Under the pieces are notes generated by a model, which was given only the letters and a program-made list of their open reading frames with translations, made no database searches and was not told where the DNA came from. 54,137 nt of DNA, taken from a virus. The position numbers and the translations under genes are program-made. The stretch lies in the IMG/VR virus record IMGVR_UViG_3300020233_000010, positions 1 to 54,137 of that record. The stretch is one strand, 5' to 3'. Below, piece after piece: positions 40,101 through 48,688 of this stretch. The stretch's first letter is position 1. Each line of letters starts with the position of its first letter.

Positions 40101-41640
40101 CTCTGAATTTTTTATTAGTCCATCCAGGGGTTGTATGGGTTATATAGATAACTTCTCCTATCTCAACTTTCAAAGCCGTAAGGGTCGCATTGAATGTAAC
40201 TACAATTCCCTGTCTTGATTTCTTAAGAGCAGTTTCTGCAAGATACAATGCTCTATAAGGATTAGTTTCAAACGGCAAGCTAATTTCATTTTCAAGAAGT
40301 AGACCATTATCCTCACTTAGATAAGTAGCGTCTTCCTTAACTACTAAGTCACTCTGCCATTTCTTAACAGGATTTATATACCTTATCTTAATTCTGTTAA
40401 GCTTTGATTTCTTTGAGCCTCCAGAAAAAGACCATGCTCCGGTTATATTATCTTCATTGAATGTAAATGTAGGGGTCTCATCTTTTTCAATTACTAATTT
40501 ATATTTTCCACCAGTAAATGGAAGGAATCCTCTACAGCTTGTAAGCATTAATTGAAGATTGTCTATTACACTGTTTGCAGTATTCAGTCTTCCGTTAAAT
40601 TCAAAGAAGGGGATTTGGAAATCCATAGCAGCGTTGTTTGCAAATGCAGTGTTGGCTCTTGGTTCATAGTTTAAGAATATTCCTATCTTACTTGTAACTC
40701 TATATCTTGTTGTATCATTCGGCACTGTGAATGTATCGCCAACTGCAGGATTGTTAGTGCCTGTATCTATAGAAGTAGTAGTGTCCCCAATTCCATGCCC
40801 TACTTGATTTATTAACCATCCTGTTGGAGCACTGGTTCTGGCATCCATCTTTGTATCACAGTAATCGGCGGCATCTTTAAAAGACTGAACATCTATTTCT
40901 GAAGACGTCAACCCTTTTCCATATATAGAATTAGTAAGGTAGTCATAAATACATAGAGCAGGGTTGCTAGAATATCTTACTACGCTGTCTCTAACATCAA
41001 GAACTTTCTTACCCCTAACTTCACATGTTATTCTTGGGAAGGTTGAGAACGCGTCTGCATTCCATGTAAATCTAAGATGCAGATACGCAAGGCCAGAAAG
41101 TTTATGAGCAGTTGTCCAATCTGTATAGCTGTTAAGCAGTAAAGATATTGCTCCTTGGCCGGTAGTTCCTTTTGATATTGTCGGCGTACTGATCTTAGAT
41201 AGAAACTTAGCATCGTCCCACTTAATACCATTTACAAATATTTCATCTATATCTTCAATCTCACCTTCACTTAGCAACAAAGCAATGTCTAGATTTTCAT
41301 TTGGATTAACAGTTCCTGAAACACCCACAAAAACTCTTATTCCTCCTACCAACCTTGCTCCATATATAACAGGTATCTTTTCTATGTTACTAGATTTGTT
41401 AAGTAGAACACCTTTCTCAGAATCAAATTCCGAAGCGCCGAAGTCGCCAAGATCACCAAGATCAGGACCAGTGAAATATCCATAGATAGCCTTCCCTATG
41501 TTTACTGAGCTATCAACGAAATAATTTATTCCATCTCCAATCTCATCAACGCCATCTTGTATTAAATCTACGGCGCTCTCACCTATATCAACTATCTTTC
41601 TAGTGAAGGGGTTATTAAAGAACCCACTTTGATCTGACAT
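37102..41640 (-). CDS. Tail tip attachment / central fibre protein (gpJ-like)
   Basis: 1512 residues. The N-terminal ~540 residues match the lambda gpJ-type tip pattern (IPVIYGARLVGGIRVFVGVS; SSEIDVQSFKDAADYCD). Two fibronectin III-like domains follow (about 550-760; SWTASDDIFVTGYEIEHKK, IGLSWVNPSDADLLNVEVWE). Next come four copies of a roughly 55-residue module with GDLWYQTDTLELHRWNGTDW-type motifs (GDLW/GDIW). The C-terminal fibre ends with a GSLWATSAGVLYINTNG strand. It forms the tail tip and binds the host receptor. Confidence 0.92.
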   Translation of the reverse strand: MSDQSGFFNNPFTRKIVDIGESAVDLIQDGVDEIGDGINYFVDSSVNIGKAIYGYFTGPDLGDLGDFGASEFDSEKGVLLNKSSNIEKIPVIYGARLVGGIRVFVGVSGTVNPNENLDIALLLSEGEIEDIDEIFVNGIKWDDAKFLSKISTPTISKGTTGQGAISLLLNSYTDWTTAHKLSGLAYLHLRFTWNADAFSTFPRITCEVRGKKVLDVRDSVVRYSSNPALCIYDYLTNSIYGKGLTSSEIDVQSFKDAADYCDTKMDARTSAPTGWLINQVGHGIGDTTTSIDTGTNNPAVGDTFTVPNDTTRYRVTSKIGIFLNYEPRANTAFANNAAMDFQIPFFEFNGRLNTANSVIDNLQLMLTSCRGFLPFTGGKYKLVIEKDETPTFTFNEDNITGAWSFSGGSKKSKLNRIKIRYINPVKKWQSDLVVKEDATYLSEDNGLLLENEISLPFETNPYRALYLAETALKKSRQGIVVTFNATLTALKVEIGEVIYITHTTPGWTNKKFRVVSIRLKMNGTLEFAVVEHEPTVYDRTIPAGIPTPPDTNLPDPSAIAAPTSLTLSSGTAQLLLMGDGTVVSRILASWTASDDIFVTGYEIEHKKNADSTFIPVSPSFGLAAVSTYVSPVQDGISYDVRVRAVNSLGVRSSWLTVSGHTVVGKTAAPSPPSTLAADGSVSGGIGLSWVNPSDADLLNVEVWEATTNDRSLASRIFQLSSDGVLIPKANGTIRYYWVRAVDTSGNVSTWEPAGATSGVQGTSGSASAAITTFYSASTSVPTATAIGDLWYQTDTLELHRWNGTDWNSIVSTTDAVWANITGISKPDDYATTGTDSNVLGDPNFYQQAAGDTDYWELTGTGGEKPTISATLGENSTAALVLDTTVNWVWANSRAFTATDGEVFEISGRYIYATTSGASTMDMRIVGFNAAGTNLGFVSFNPLVKSSWSDFKASLIFTGLSGGSDIAYAKLQIAKPGPNGVICKIDNVYLSRNAKGSTAVTTYVQTTAPTSGMVSGDIWFDSNDKNKQYRYSGTAWVIVRDTDIQQALNDAAASQAAADGKIESFYQTTAPTSGMVIGDIWVDTNDSNKTYQYSGSTWLVLQDTDIIAALTAGQDAQATANGRVTTFYSTSTPTANALGDLWYNTNTNELRRWNLSTWAVVATEQADLDSIRDATPGLELTQGNIRSGQTAFDTGTGFFLGFSSGAPKFSIGKSNGDKMTWDNSRLLITGLLEAGAVHSPVIYTSGSHAPNASSANAASLTIADTTDFASSGTNKAIVINSQNNLDVFTYTGKSTTTGEGNLTGIPTSGSNALLAHGAMAVIVPTQLSTDKSIVIDESNNEMYVIGNRGDGTVEMLCSIGQRLDGSDWVVGDFGSLSLSSARLALRARTGTGNAAAFWAEGIDSVAITATNTSSNGNRPTQDLRNLYSGALSLGAKALDVGSNNGIAVQVTSSSGYGVYGAGTLGKATVRLLPSGVTSAPTHSASKGSLWATSAGVLYINTNGSTTWQKVGAQ

Positions 41641-42204
41641 TTATGGCTTCCCCCATTGTAAGTCTGTTATTATTTCAGAAGCGAAATTTAATCCTAAGTC
41701 ACCAGGAAAATATATTTCTTGGTCTTTAGTATTAGTACGCCTTCCTGCTACCTTTTTAAAATCTGACATATGAGAAGCGACAGACCATGTGATTGTACTT
41801 ACCCCACTTTCTGGGTCTTCACTTAAACTAAAATTTTCTATACGGCCATCGAATAAAAGAACAGGGTCTATCACCGAAGTTCCAGAAGAATCAAAGAATC
41901 CCATCTGCCATTGCACAACTTCATCAACATAATTTTCTGTTAATGCTACGCTTATGTTTGCCTGATTAACCCCAGAAAAACTGACAGACATACTTCCTAC
42001 TGTCAGTACCGTTTCTTCAGTAATAGAACTTATAGAAAGTAGATTGCCAGATGCAAGATATGAATTTCCGCCAGCAGTAACATTTTTATAAGCATCTGTT
42101 AAATATTGCGGCGTAGCGAATCCCATTTTAATAAGTGAAAACATTTCTACTTCTTGTTTAGCTACTTCGGTCAGTAGTCCAGATGTCATATTTCTATTAG
42201 CCAT
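41641..42204 (-). CDS. Tail tip/baseplate hub protein (DUF2163/gpL-like)
   Basis: 187 residues directly upstream of the tip gene. Beta-rich, with SSITEETVLTVGSMSVSFSG and DPVLLFDGRIENFSLSEDPE, the pattern of lambda gpL/DUF2163-type tip proteins. The end has a QEIYFPGDLGLNF segment. Supported by order: tape measure, this pair, tip. Confidence 0.78.
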   Translation of the reverse strand: MANRNMTSGLLTEVAKQEVEMFSLIKMGFATPQYLTDAYKNVTAGGNSYLASGNLLSISSITEETVLTVGSMSVSFSGVNQANISVALTENYVDEVVQWQMGFFDSSGTSVIDPVLLFDGRIENFSLSEDPESGVSTITWSVASHMSDFKKVAGRRTNTKDQEIYFPGDLGLNFASEIITDLQWGKP

Positions 42205-42806
42205 TAGCTCAACACCTCCTCTACACCAAATCCTAATCTGAAAAACGTATCAAAAGAAGCGTTGTATTCTGGCAGATCAGTATCAAGTGAGACAGTAAAC
42301 GGAACGCTGTTAACAGTTATTGCAGCGTTGTCTGAATATGCTGTAACCATAGGCGGTTTTATATTTACAGTTGCAGTTCCTGTTCCATCGCTGTTGGGGC
42401 TGTTGGTCGCCATATAAACTTTTGTATTTCCCGCTACATTTAGAATATCGCCAGCTTTAAGAATTGCAGTTTGGTTAGCAGTCCACCCATCTGTTATCAA
42501 CGTGCTTCCTGTCTGTCCAGCTCCTTTAACAACCGGCGTTCCTGTTGCTATACCTTTAGGAACTGCAAGATCTGGCGGTATAACTGTGAAGGTACTGAAG
42601 ATTCCTTCTTGCAACATTAGAAAAGCGTACAGTTCCCTAAGATCAGCTTCTTTCATAACAGGATAGTTAAGATTAAAGCGCCACAGATGACCTCCAACTT
42701 TTCGTACCTGTCTTTTTCCTGAATGGGTCTTGCTTGCAAAGTTTCTATTAACAGAAATAAGACCTATCGTTCTAAACGCTACTGTTGTCGGTAGTGTGCC
42801 ACTCAT
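42204..42806 (-). CDS. Minor/distal tail protein
   Basis: 200 residues between tape measure and hub genes. N-terminal beta pattern (KRQVRKVGGHLWRFNLNYPV, then LRELYAFLMLQEGIFSTFTV), an inserted beta domain of about 90 residues, and a FRLGFGVEEVLS end. Similar to minor tail proteins of T5/lambda-type tails in position and size. Confidence 0.75.
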   Translation of the reverse strand: MSGTLPTTVAFRTIGLISVNRNFASKTHSGKRQVRKVGGHLWRFNLNYPVMKEADLRELYAFLMLQEGIFSTFTVIPPDLAVPKGIATGTPVVKGAGQTGSTLITDGWTANQTAILKAGDILNVAGNTKVYMATNSPNSDGTGTATVNIKPPMVTAYSDNAAITVNSVPFTVSLDTDLPEYNASFDTFFRLGFGVEEVLS

Positions 42807-44797
42807 CTTATCGGCCCTCCATCTCTACCCCTATCGTTATAGGCGGCTTGTATCATTCCAATTATTTGTCCACGCCTTGAAGCTAATAAGCTGGCCATTC
42901 CTCTAGAATCTATAGTGCTTATATTAAAAGTAACATTAGCAGACCCACCGCCCACCGCTCCAAGATTTTCATTAGATGTAACAGTGCCGGAACTACGAGG
43001 AGTGAATAGTTCTGGGCCACGCTCACCGACTATGTAAGACTTACCTGCTCTTGCGGAACCGCCATCTGCAAGCGCAGCAGTCACGGCCGTAGATGCCCCG
43101 CCTGTGAAGAAGCCGAATATTCCCCTAACAAGTTTTGAAACTATAGCAACGCGAATTATCTCAGTTGCCACCTGTCTCATAATTCCCGAAACAATATCCC
43201 CGAAACTTTGGAAACTGGTTATAGAAGATGTAAGCGAAGATGATATTGAGGATTCAAACCCAGAACTGAATGTCTTAGCTATTCCTAAAGATTTATCAGT
43301 ACCTTTCTTAGTTGATTCTGCCATTCCTTTTGCCATATCGTCAAAGTATGCTTGGACTGCTTCTGTAGTTTCTGGAACAATAGAATTTCCTACCAAAACA
43401 TTTTTGAAGTTTTCAAACCATCCTATAGCTGTATCCAGCCCACCTTGAATTCCTGACAGTGCATCCATGAATCCTGTAGAAAACCAATTCCTTATTGATT
43501 CCCAAACATCTTGCGCTATGCGTTTTATATCTTCACCCCATACATTCCATACCGCTAACGCTCCAGCAGTGAATCCTATAATAGCAGCGGCAATAGTTCC
43601 TGCAGGAAAGGCGAACGCTAGCGCAAACAATTTAATAAATGGACCAAGCGCAAGCATTATAGGGCCAGCCGCCGCGAATATTCCTGCTATCTTAAGAGCA
43701 GTCTTAACAGTCTCGCCATCCAAGTTTGTAAACCAAGTTATCGCCTCGCCTATCTTTCCAATGAATTTTTCTATCGCGGGCAAGTTAGCTTCTAAAGCAT
43801 TGACCAATGTTTCCCCTAAAGGAACCGCCGCTTGTGCAACTTTATTTTTAAGCAGTGTCATTCTATCGCCAAAAGTCAACGTTTTTTCTGCGGTACTAGC
43901 AATTAAACCACTCGTTCCTTTAAGAGCTTCTCCGAGATTGGTTATGTCAAAAACATTATCTCGTATAGCTTTGGATAATCGTTGTGCTCCTTCTGCTCCG
44001 AATATACTTGTTGCAACGCTCAACGCTTCTGTTTCTGTCTTTGCTTCCTTAACTCTTTTGATAGCCTCACCCAACGATTCCCTAAGTGGAAGACCTGCAT
44101 CTGCAAACTTTCTTAATGCAGCGTTCAATCCTGGACCTATTCTACTCCAAGCAAATCCTGCAGCGTTCATATTCCCCATCAACTCTGCAGTTTCTGAGGC
44201 TGTAAATCCTGCATTCTGCAATACTACGCCATAAGTATTTAACTGAGTTACTAACTTTCCAAATCCAATACCAGAATTTTGAGTGATCTTGAACATCTTA
44301 TCCATAAGATCAACACCATCTTCAGCAGGTATCTTCCATTGCTTCAAAGCTGTTCCAAAAGCTGTCGCATTACTAACTGCATTCTCACCAAGCATTCTAG
44401 AAACGTTACCAACATTACGAGTAAGTTCCTGAAGAACAGGGCCAGTTGCTCCGGTCAAAGTATTTAACGCGGATATAGCATTGGATGCTTCCGCCGCACT
44501 AATAGGAATTGATTGATACACCGCTTCAAAATCTTTCTTAAGTATTTCTAACTGCTTTCCTGTAGCGCCTGTTCCCGCACGAATATTATTCTCAGCCTCT
44601 TGGAAAGCATCTGACAATTTAACCAGAGCAAACGCCGCGCCAACTAAAGGAGCAGTGAATCTGGTGGTCATAGTTCTACCGGCAGATGAAATATTCTTAC
44701 CAAAAGCAGATATATTAGATCTAGATCTTTGCATTCCAGCTTCAAACTTTCTGGCATCTAAACCAAGTTTAACAATTAACGAATCTATGACAGCCAT
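42803..44797 (-). CDS. Tail tape measure protein
   Basis: 664 residues. The N-terminus fits the TMP core (IVKLGLDARKFEAGMQRSRS), followed by long helical, Ala-rich sequence, a hydrophobic stretch (AGIFAAAGPIMLALGPFIKLFALAF) and a C-terminal GPELFTPRSSGTVTSNE segment seen in many tape measures. It sets tail length and passes through the membrane at injection. The short length predicts a short tail. Confidence 0.92.
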   Translation of the reverse strand: MAVIDSLIVKLGLDARKFEAGMQRSRSNISAFGKNISSAGRTMTTRFTAPLVGAAFALVKLSDAFQEAENNIRAGTGATGKQLEILKKDFEAVYQSIPISAAEASNAISALNTLTGATGPVLQELTRNVGNVSRMLGENAVSNATAFGTALKQWKIPAEDGVDLMDKMFKITQNSGIGFGKLVTQLNTYGVVLQNAGFTASETAELMGNMNAAGFAWSRIGPGLNAALRKFADAGLPLRESLGEAIKRVKEAKTETEALSVATSIFGAEGAQRLSKAIRDNVFDITNLGEALKGTSGLIASTAEKTLTFGDRMTLLKNKVAQAAVPLGETLVNALEANLPAIEKFIGKIGEAITWFTNLDGETVKTALKIAGIFAAAGPIMLALGPFIKLFALAFAFPAGTIAAAIIGFTAGALAVWNVWGEDIKRIAQDVWESIRNWFSTGFMDALSGIQGGLDTAIGWFENFKNVLVGNSIVPETTEAVQAYFDDMAKGMAESTKKGTDKSLGIAKTFSSGFESSISSSLTSSITSFQSFGDIVSGIMRQVATEIIRVAIVSKLVRGIFGFFTGGASTAVTAALADGGSARAGKSYIVGERGPELFTPRSSGTVTSNENLGAVGGGSANVTFNISTIDSRGMASLLASRRGQIIGMIQAAYNDRGRDGGPIR

Positions 44798-44809
44798 TAC
44801 ACTTTTCCT

Positions 44810-45007
44810 TTAACTTTTAAGTCTAGCTTCTGCTTTGTGCGCCAATTCATCTTTCTTACGATCTTCATTCTCTAATGTGAGAAATGCTTGCCACTCGCTA
44901 ATCTCATGACTGCTAATTCTAACAAGCATTTCTCGTACCGTCATCCCGCCCAACTCACGCGCTAGAGAGAAGAAGAATCTTCGCTCGTGGTTGGTTCTGA
45001 GTTTTTT
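44810..45007 (-). CDS. -1 frameshift extension of the tail assembly chaperone
   Basis: After the A AAA AAC site the -1 frame is open for about 65 codons and ends at 44812-44810, 13 nt before the tape measure start. It encodes RFFFSLARELGGMTVREMLV and then ISSHEISEWQAFLTLENEDR, the pattern of the second half (T domain/DUF4035-like) of phage tail chaperones. It has no start codon of its own; translation by -1 frameshifting from the 45351 start gives a fusion of about 180 residues. Confidence 0.85.
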   Translation of the reverse strand, partial: KKLRTNHERRFFFSLARELGGMTVREMLVRISSHEISEWQAFLTLENEDRKKDELAHKAEARLKS

Positions 45008-45351
45008 ACTAACTGCTCCACATCTTCACCACTTAAACCGCTAAGACGTTGAGCCACTGAGAACACTTTGTCCAAGGCAGATGCACTCTTTTTTCCTAGC
45101 TCGACAGCATCTTCTTTAGAAAACATTCTAGAACCGTCTTCATTAACTACAGTTAACGCTACCAAACGAGCGCGTAGATTTTTATGGTTAACCTGAACAT
45201 CCTTTCCTTTCATGCTAATGGATTCAGATTCAAACATATCCCTTTCTTCGCCAGTCAGTCCTCTAACTAGAACGCTACCATCCCATTCTGTTACTGGTAC
45301 GTTCTCAGTTTTAAGATCATCCGCTGCAAATATATCTTCACGATTCAACAT
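44962..45351 (-). CDS. Tail assembly chaperone, zero-frame product (gpG-like)
   Basis: 129 residues. MLNREDIFAADDLKTENVPV start, then VTEWDGSVLVRGLTGEERDMFE, a pattern typical of tail chaperones. Position between tail tube and tape measure fits. Ribosomes that do not shift stop at 44962; a fraction should shift at 45001-45007 into the longer form. The G/GT ratio controls tail assembly in lambda. Confidence 0.9.
   Translation of the reverse strand: MLNREDIFAADDLKTENVPVTEWDGSVLVRGLTGEERDMFESESISMKGKDVQVNHKNLRARLVALTVVNEDGSRMFSKEDAVELGKKSASALDKVFSVAQRLSGLSGEDVEQLVKNSEPTTSEDSSSL
45001..45007 (-). promoter_or_regulatory. Slippery heptamer A AAA AAC
   Basis: On the minus strand the zero-frame codons are GTA AAA AAC, giving the canonical X XXY YYZ heptamer A AAA AAC in the correct phase. 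A -1 shift leads to CTC AGA ACC AAC CAC and into the extension frame. It lies about 14 codons before the zero-frame stop. Confidence 0.88.
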
Positions 45352-45401
45352 TTTAGTATTCTCCTTATATCGGGTTGTGATTAATGAGTGCCCTATTTAA
45401 C

Positions 45402-45809
45402 TTATGCTGTTGCTCTTGCCAGTGTTCCGGCAGATTGGATTGAGATACTGGTCGTAGCAAGATCTCCAATTGAATTTCCTAATGGCGGGTAGTTCTCAAG
45501 AATACCTGTACCACTGTAGGAAGGATTTGAAGTTCCGACCGCGCTAGAAGTAGGTTTAAGAGTTACTGTAAATGTAGTACCCACCAATGGAAACAGTATA
45601 GAATCCAGTTGAGATGCGGCGAAATCTTGTGCCAACTCAACATCCATAGACCAGTCTTTCAAACCGCCAAGTCTCCGCCTTGTATCGTCGCCCATAACCG
45701 TACTGTCTTGCAATTCAGCAGCGTAGTTAATAGTAACTGACTTTACATTAGCAGAAACATCATTACCACCAATAACAACAGACGCATCTGTTAAAACTAT
45801 CTTTGCCAT
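45402..45809 (-). CDS. Tail tube-like protein, paralogue 1
   Basis: 135 residues. Beta-rich, with DASVVIGGNDVSANVKSVTI, then ELQDSTVMGDDTRRRLGGLKDWSM. The D-x-T-x-x-x-x-D-T-R-x-R-x-G-G-L-K motif recurs in the next gene, so the two share ancestry. One may be the main tail tube and the other a tube or terminator variant. Confidence 0.78.
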   Translation of the reverse strand: MAKIVLTDASVVIGGNDVSANVKSVTINYAAELQDSTVMGDDTRRRLGGLKDWSMDVELAQDFAASQLDSILFPLVGTTFTVTLKPTSSAVGTSNPSYSGTGILENYPPLGNSIGDLATTSISIQSAGTLARATA

Positions 45810-45821
45810 TTTACTTCTCCT

Positions 45822-46550
45822 TTATTTAATACCAACTGAAACAACAAACGCTATAGAAGGTGATGTTCCACCTATCGTATAATTAATTCTCCACCAATCA
45901 TCAGTTATAGATCCTGCTACTGGAGTCGCCCACTCAGAACTGACTATTGTTTTCTGACTGAATGTAAATCTATTTGATGGAGATGCAAACCCAGAAGCAC
46001 TATCGCTCTGTACTACAACATCAAGTGTAGGGGATGTTCCACCAGCACTTAATACATGCAGAGCAGCAAACATTTTCTGTGAAGACGAAACTGCTCCCAA
46101 CTGTCTTGCCGTACTATTACCGCTTGCAGATAATGTTCCATTCAACATTATAGTTCCGCGTATCAAACCATCCTTTGAAGATTCACCTTCAACTGAGAAT
46201 GAGAACATGTCACCTATGGAAGCTCCAGGGTTATATACTCCTACGGTTACAGGCATAAAGAACCCTACCTCACCGGCCACTCCTGCTATAGGACCGACTG
46301 TCATAGGTACATCTATAAGACCAATTTTATTAAATAATATATCATCAACATTATCAACGCCGCCGCTCCAATACCCTTCATGAGCAAAAGTTGATACTTT
46401 CAAACCGCCCTGTCTAGTTCTTGTGTCTTGCCCGAATGTAGTGTTGTCTTGCATTTCTGCACTATAATCTAAAGCCAGAGCGTTCATATCGCCAGAAAAA
46501 TCGTATCCATCTACATACAGTTTGCAGTTTTGCAGAACTTGTTTTGACAT
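45822..46550 (-). CDS. Major tail tube-like protein, paralogue 2
   Basis: 242 residues. N-terminal half: NCKLYVDGYDFSGDMNALAL and EMQDNTTFGQDTRTRQGGLK, parallel to the 135-residue paralogue. The C-terminal half adds about 100 residues of beta sequence (GTSPTLDVVVQSDSASGFAS) resembling an extra surface domain. Position before the terminator genes supports a major tail protein. Confidence 0.82.
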   Translation of the reverse strand: MSKQVLQNCKLYVDGYDFSGDMNALALDYSAEMQDNTTFGQDTRTRQGGLKVSTFAHEGYWSGGVDNVDDILFNKIGLIDVPMTVGPIAGVAGEVGFFMPVTVGVYNPGASIGDMFSFSVEGESSKDGLIRGTIMLNGTLSASGNSTARQLGAVSSSQKMFAALHVLSAGGTSPTLDVVVQSDSASGFASPSNRFTFSQKTIVSSEWATPVAGSITDDWWRINYTIGGTSPSIAFVVSVGIK

Positions 46551-46562
46551 TTTATCTATCTC

Positions 46563-46976
46563 CTATACTTCATTTATGTTAGTTCTAAACCTCATAACTC
46601 CATGCCTAGTTATACCATCCGGGTCTAAAGATACATTGGAAGAAAATTCGTGCATCATTCCTGCAAAGCTGAACCCTGCTACACTAAGACTAGATTTATG
46701 CAGCAAGTCATATATGCGTTCCATTATCTGCCTAGTTTCTTTTGTCCCTCTATACCTAGACCATATATGGATATTGTTAAGAACAACTTGACCGGCCTTA
46801 CCCATAGTAGAATCGTCTGTTGCACTATGCTCGCCTATCGCTACATGCGGAAATGAAGTTCCGTCTTGACTTACATGATCGTGTATTCCACCTGTAGCTA
46901 GTGCAGTAAGAGTTGCATCACCATCTAGCTTACTAAATATTGCTTTCTGTAATTCTAAGACTCCATTGGTACTCAT
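46563..46976 (-). CDS. Tail terminator/completion protein (DUF3168)
   Basis: 137 residues. ELQKAIFSKLDGDATLTALA, then FPHVAIGEHSATDD and IHIWSRYRGTKETRQIMERI, the DUF3168 pattern (lambda gpU/SPP1 gp17-type). It caps the tail tube at the head end. Confidence 0.88.
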   Translation of the reverse strand: MSTNGVLELQKAIFSKLDGDATLTALATGGIHDHVSQDGTSFPHVAIGEHSATDDSTMGKAGQVVLNNIHIWSRYRGTKETRQIMERIYDLLHKSSLSVAGFSFAGMMHEFSSNVSLDPDGITRHGVMRFRTNINEV

Positions 46977-47425
46977 TTTGAAATCCCCCTTAATACACTT
47001 TTAACAGCTTTCTCAATTTTCTTAGTAGCTTTCGGAGCTACAAAGTCGAAAGCAGGTTGAAGCCATGGACGCGGTTCCATATTCTGTGTGCCGAATTCTA
47101 AATATTCTCCATACTTGGCTTGGCTTATATCATTTATTCCTATAGAAATACTCAATCCTTTATTGCTTGGAATCGCTTGAATAGAATTAACCAAGTTACC
47201 AAGATCAATTCCTGGAGGCTCATCAGACGCAGATGCAGTGTGCGAAACACTTTTTCTTGTATAGGTTATTCCTGTCTTTGCTTCACGCATAGAATCTATA
47301 ATACTATTTCTAAGGTCGTTACCGGCTTCAAAAACTGCCTTGGCAACTTCTGCAGTTATAGCACTAGGAAGCTTACCAAGTTTTCTACTTAGCGATTTTC
47401 CACCTGTAATACTTAGAATAGACAT
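46973..47425 (-). CDS. HK97 gp10-like head-tail protein
   Basis: 150 residues. Pattern: a helix (VAKAVFEAGNDLRNSIIDSM), then GITYTRKSVSHTASA, PPGIDLGNLVNSIQA and YGEYLEFGTQNMEPRPWLQP. The EFGT...P.PWLxPA end is diagnostic for the HK97 gp10 family (tail completion). Confidence 0.92.
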   Translation of the reverse strand: MSILSITGGKSLSRKLGKLPSAITAEVAKAVFEAGNDLRNSIIDSMREAKTGITYTRKSVSHTASASDEPPGIDLGNLVNSIQAIPSNKGLSISIGINDISQAKYGEYLEFGTQNMEPRPWLQPAFDFVAPKATKKIEKAVKSVLRGISK

Positions 47426-47763
47426 TATGTACCTACACCTTCTTCAGCTATTATTTCCAACCACTGATCATCTTCGTTAATATTTATTGAAGACTTTATA
47501 TTAAAAATTCTTGAATTAAAATTCACTCTCATACCTGTAGTTATTCCTGATCTATATCTTATCGTTATCTTATGGGTAACTTCTGATTGTATCTGCATAG
47601 CTCTTAGTTTTTCAAATCCTTTGAGCGGCTTTACCCTTGCCCATACAGTAGCGAATGTCGCCCATGAAATAGTCTTACCACCGTATCCATCGTCAACTTC
47701 AGTAGAATTTTCAATTATAATTCTTTTATCTAATTCGCCAATAGAACACGTGTCTTTGCTCAT
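47425..47763 (-). CDS. Head-tail adaptor (HK97 gp7/SPP1 gp16-like stopper)
   Basis: 112 residues. IGELDKRIIIENSTEVDDGY, then GGKTISWATFATVWARVKPL and HKITIRYRSGITTGMRVNF, the standard phage head-tail joining pattern. It closes the connector after packaging. Confidence 0.92.
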   Translation of the reverse strand: MSKDTCSIGELDKRIIIENSTEVDDGYGGKTISWATFATVWARVKPLKGFEKLRAMQIQSEVTHKITIRYRSGITTGMRVNFNSRIFNIKSSININEDDQWLEIIAEEGVGT

Positions 47764-48389
47764 AACGTTATAATCCTATAGCTTGACCACAACATCTCAG
47801 CTTCGGATTCACTAGCCGCTTTCTCAACAGAATCTCCACGGCACTGAAACATTTTAGAAATAAGCTTTAGCATTCCATCTCGCAATTCTTGAGGCACATC
47901 TTGTGGAGCTATTCCATACCCACATACAAATACTATTTCAATACCATTCGCAACTCTTGCAGTAGTAGGCCAGCTAGAACCAGAACGTACCACTATCCTT
48001 CCTGGCTCACTTACTGAATCTACAAAGTAATTACTAGAAGCCCATACAGTAGCGACATCTGCATCGTCATAGGTTGTTATTGACGTTATAGATTGCAATG
48101 GCGCTTGCGGTAAATCTATGCTGTCTCTATTGTGGGGTATGTCTGCTCCTTGCCTAGTACCGTCCCACCAATCATGAGAAGAATTAAAACTTGGCCAGTT
48201 ATCAAGAAATAATTTCCATGTCTGTGTAATCAATGCTCTGCGTGTAAATCTTTCGCACATACGCCTTGACGAAACTATTAATTCTGATATAAAAGCATCT
48301 TCATTATTATCATCTTGCTTTATATAATCCCGCACTTGCTGCATAGTTACAGGTTCTACAGATGGCGCTGTTACTAATAAAGTATTCAC
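47760..48389 (-). CDS. Head-tail connector (HK97 gp6-like)
   Basis: 209 residues. VEPVTMQQVRDYIKQDDNNE, then DAFISELIVSSRRMCERFT and RRALITQTWKLFLDNWP are typical of gp6-like connectors. The middle (LPQAPLQSITSITTYDDAD) and the GYGIAPQDVPQELRDGMLKL end complete the family pattern. It attaches below the portal. Confidence 0.92.
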   Translation of the reverse strand: MNTLLVTAPSVEPVTMQQVRDYIKQDDNNEDAFISELIVSSRRMCERFTRRALITQTWKLFLDNWPSFNSSHDWWDGTRQGADIPHNRDSIDLPQAPLQSITSITTYDDADVATVWASSNYFVDSVSEPGRIVVRSGSSWPTTARVANGIEIVFVCGYGIAPQDVPQELRDGMLKLISKMFQCRGDSVEKAASESEAEMLWSSYRIITL

Positions 48390-48688
48390 TATCCTACCTC
48401 CTTCCTTCTAGCATAGAATTCGTAATTTTCTGTACCTATTATATTTCCAGTTCCTATGAATCTGCCTATATGTCTTCCTGGCTTTGCCATAGTCCAATCT
48501 ACATAATAAATTCCTGTTCCTTCTTTAACCAGTTCAGAATCTGTTCCAAATACATATGTAGTTTCTACACCATCTGGCTCTCTAATCTTAAAGTTTATAG
48601 TAGTAGGATCTGCTATTGTTCCTGCAGTATCTTTGAATGTAGCTTTCAATCTTCTACTATCACCAACGTCATACGCTATAGTTGTCAT
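48389..48688 (-). CDS. Small head-region beta protein
   Basis: 99 residues. An Ig-like beta pattern (DSRRLKATFKDTAGTIADPT, TINFKIREPDGVETTYVFG, then VDWTMAKPGRHIGRFIGTG). Such domains are common in small phage capsid-associated or connector-adjacent proteins. It overlaps both neighbours. Confidence 0.72.
   Translation of the reverse strand: MTTIAYDVGDSRRLKATFKDTAGTIADPTTINFKIREPDGVETTYVFGTDSELVKEGTGIYYVDWTMAKPGRHIGRFIGTGNIIGTENYEFYARRKEVG

Noticed and set aside
43467-44234. 255-codon + strand ORF inside the tape measure region
   Set aside because: Antisense to a well-supported tape measure gene; Ala/Pro/Ser-rich shadow without a ribosome binding site.
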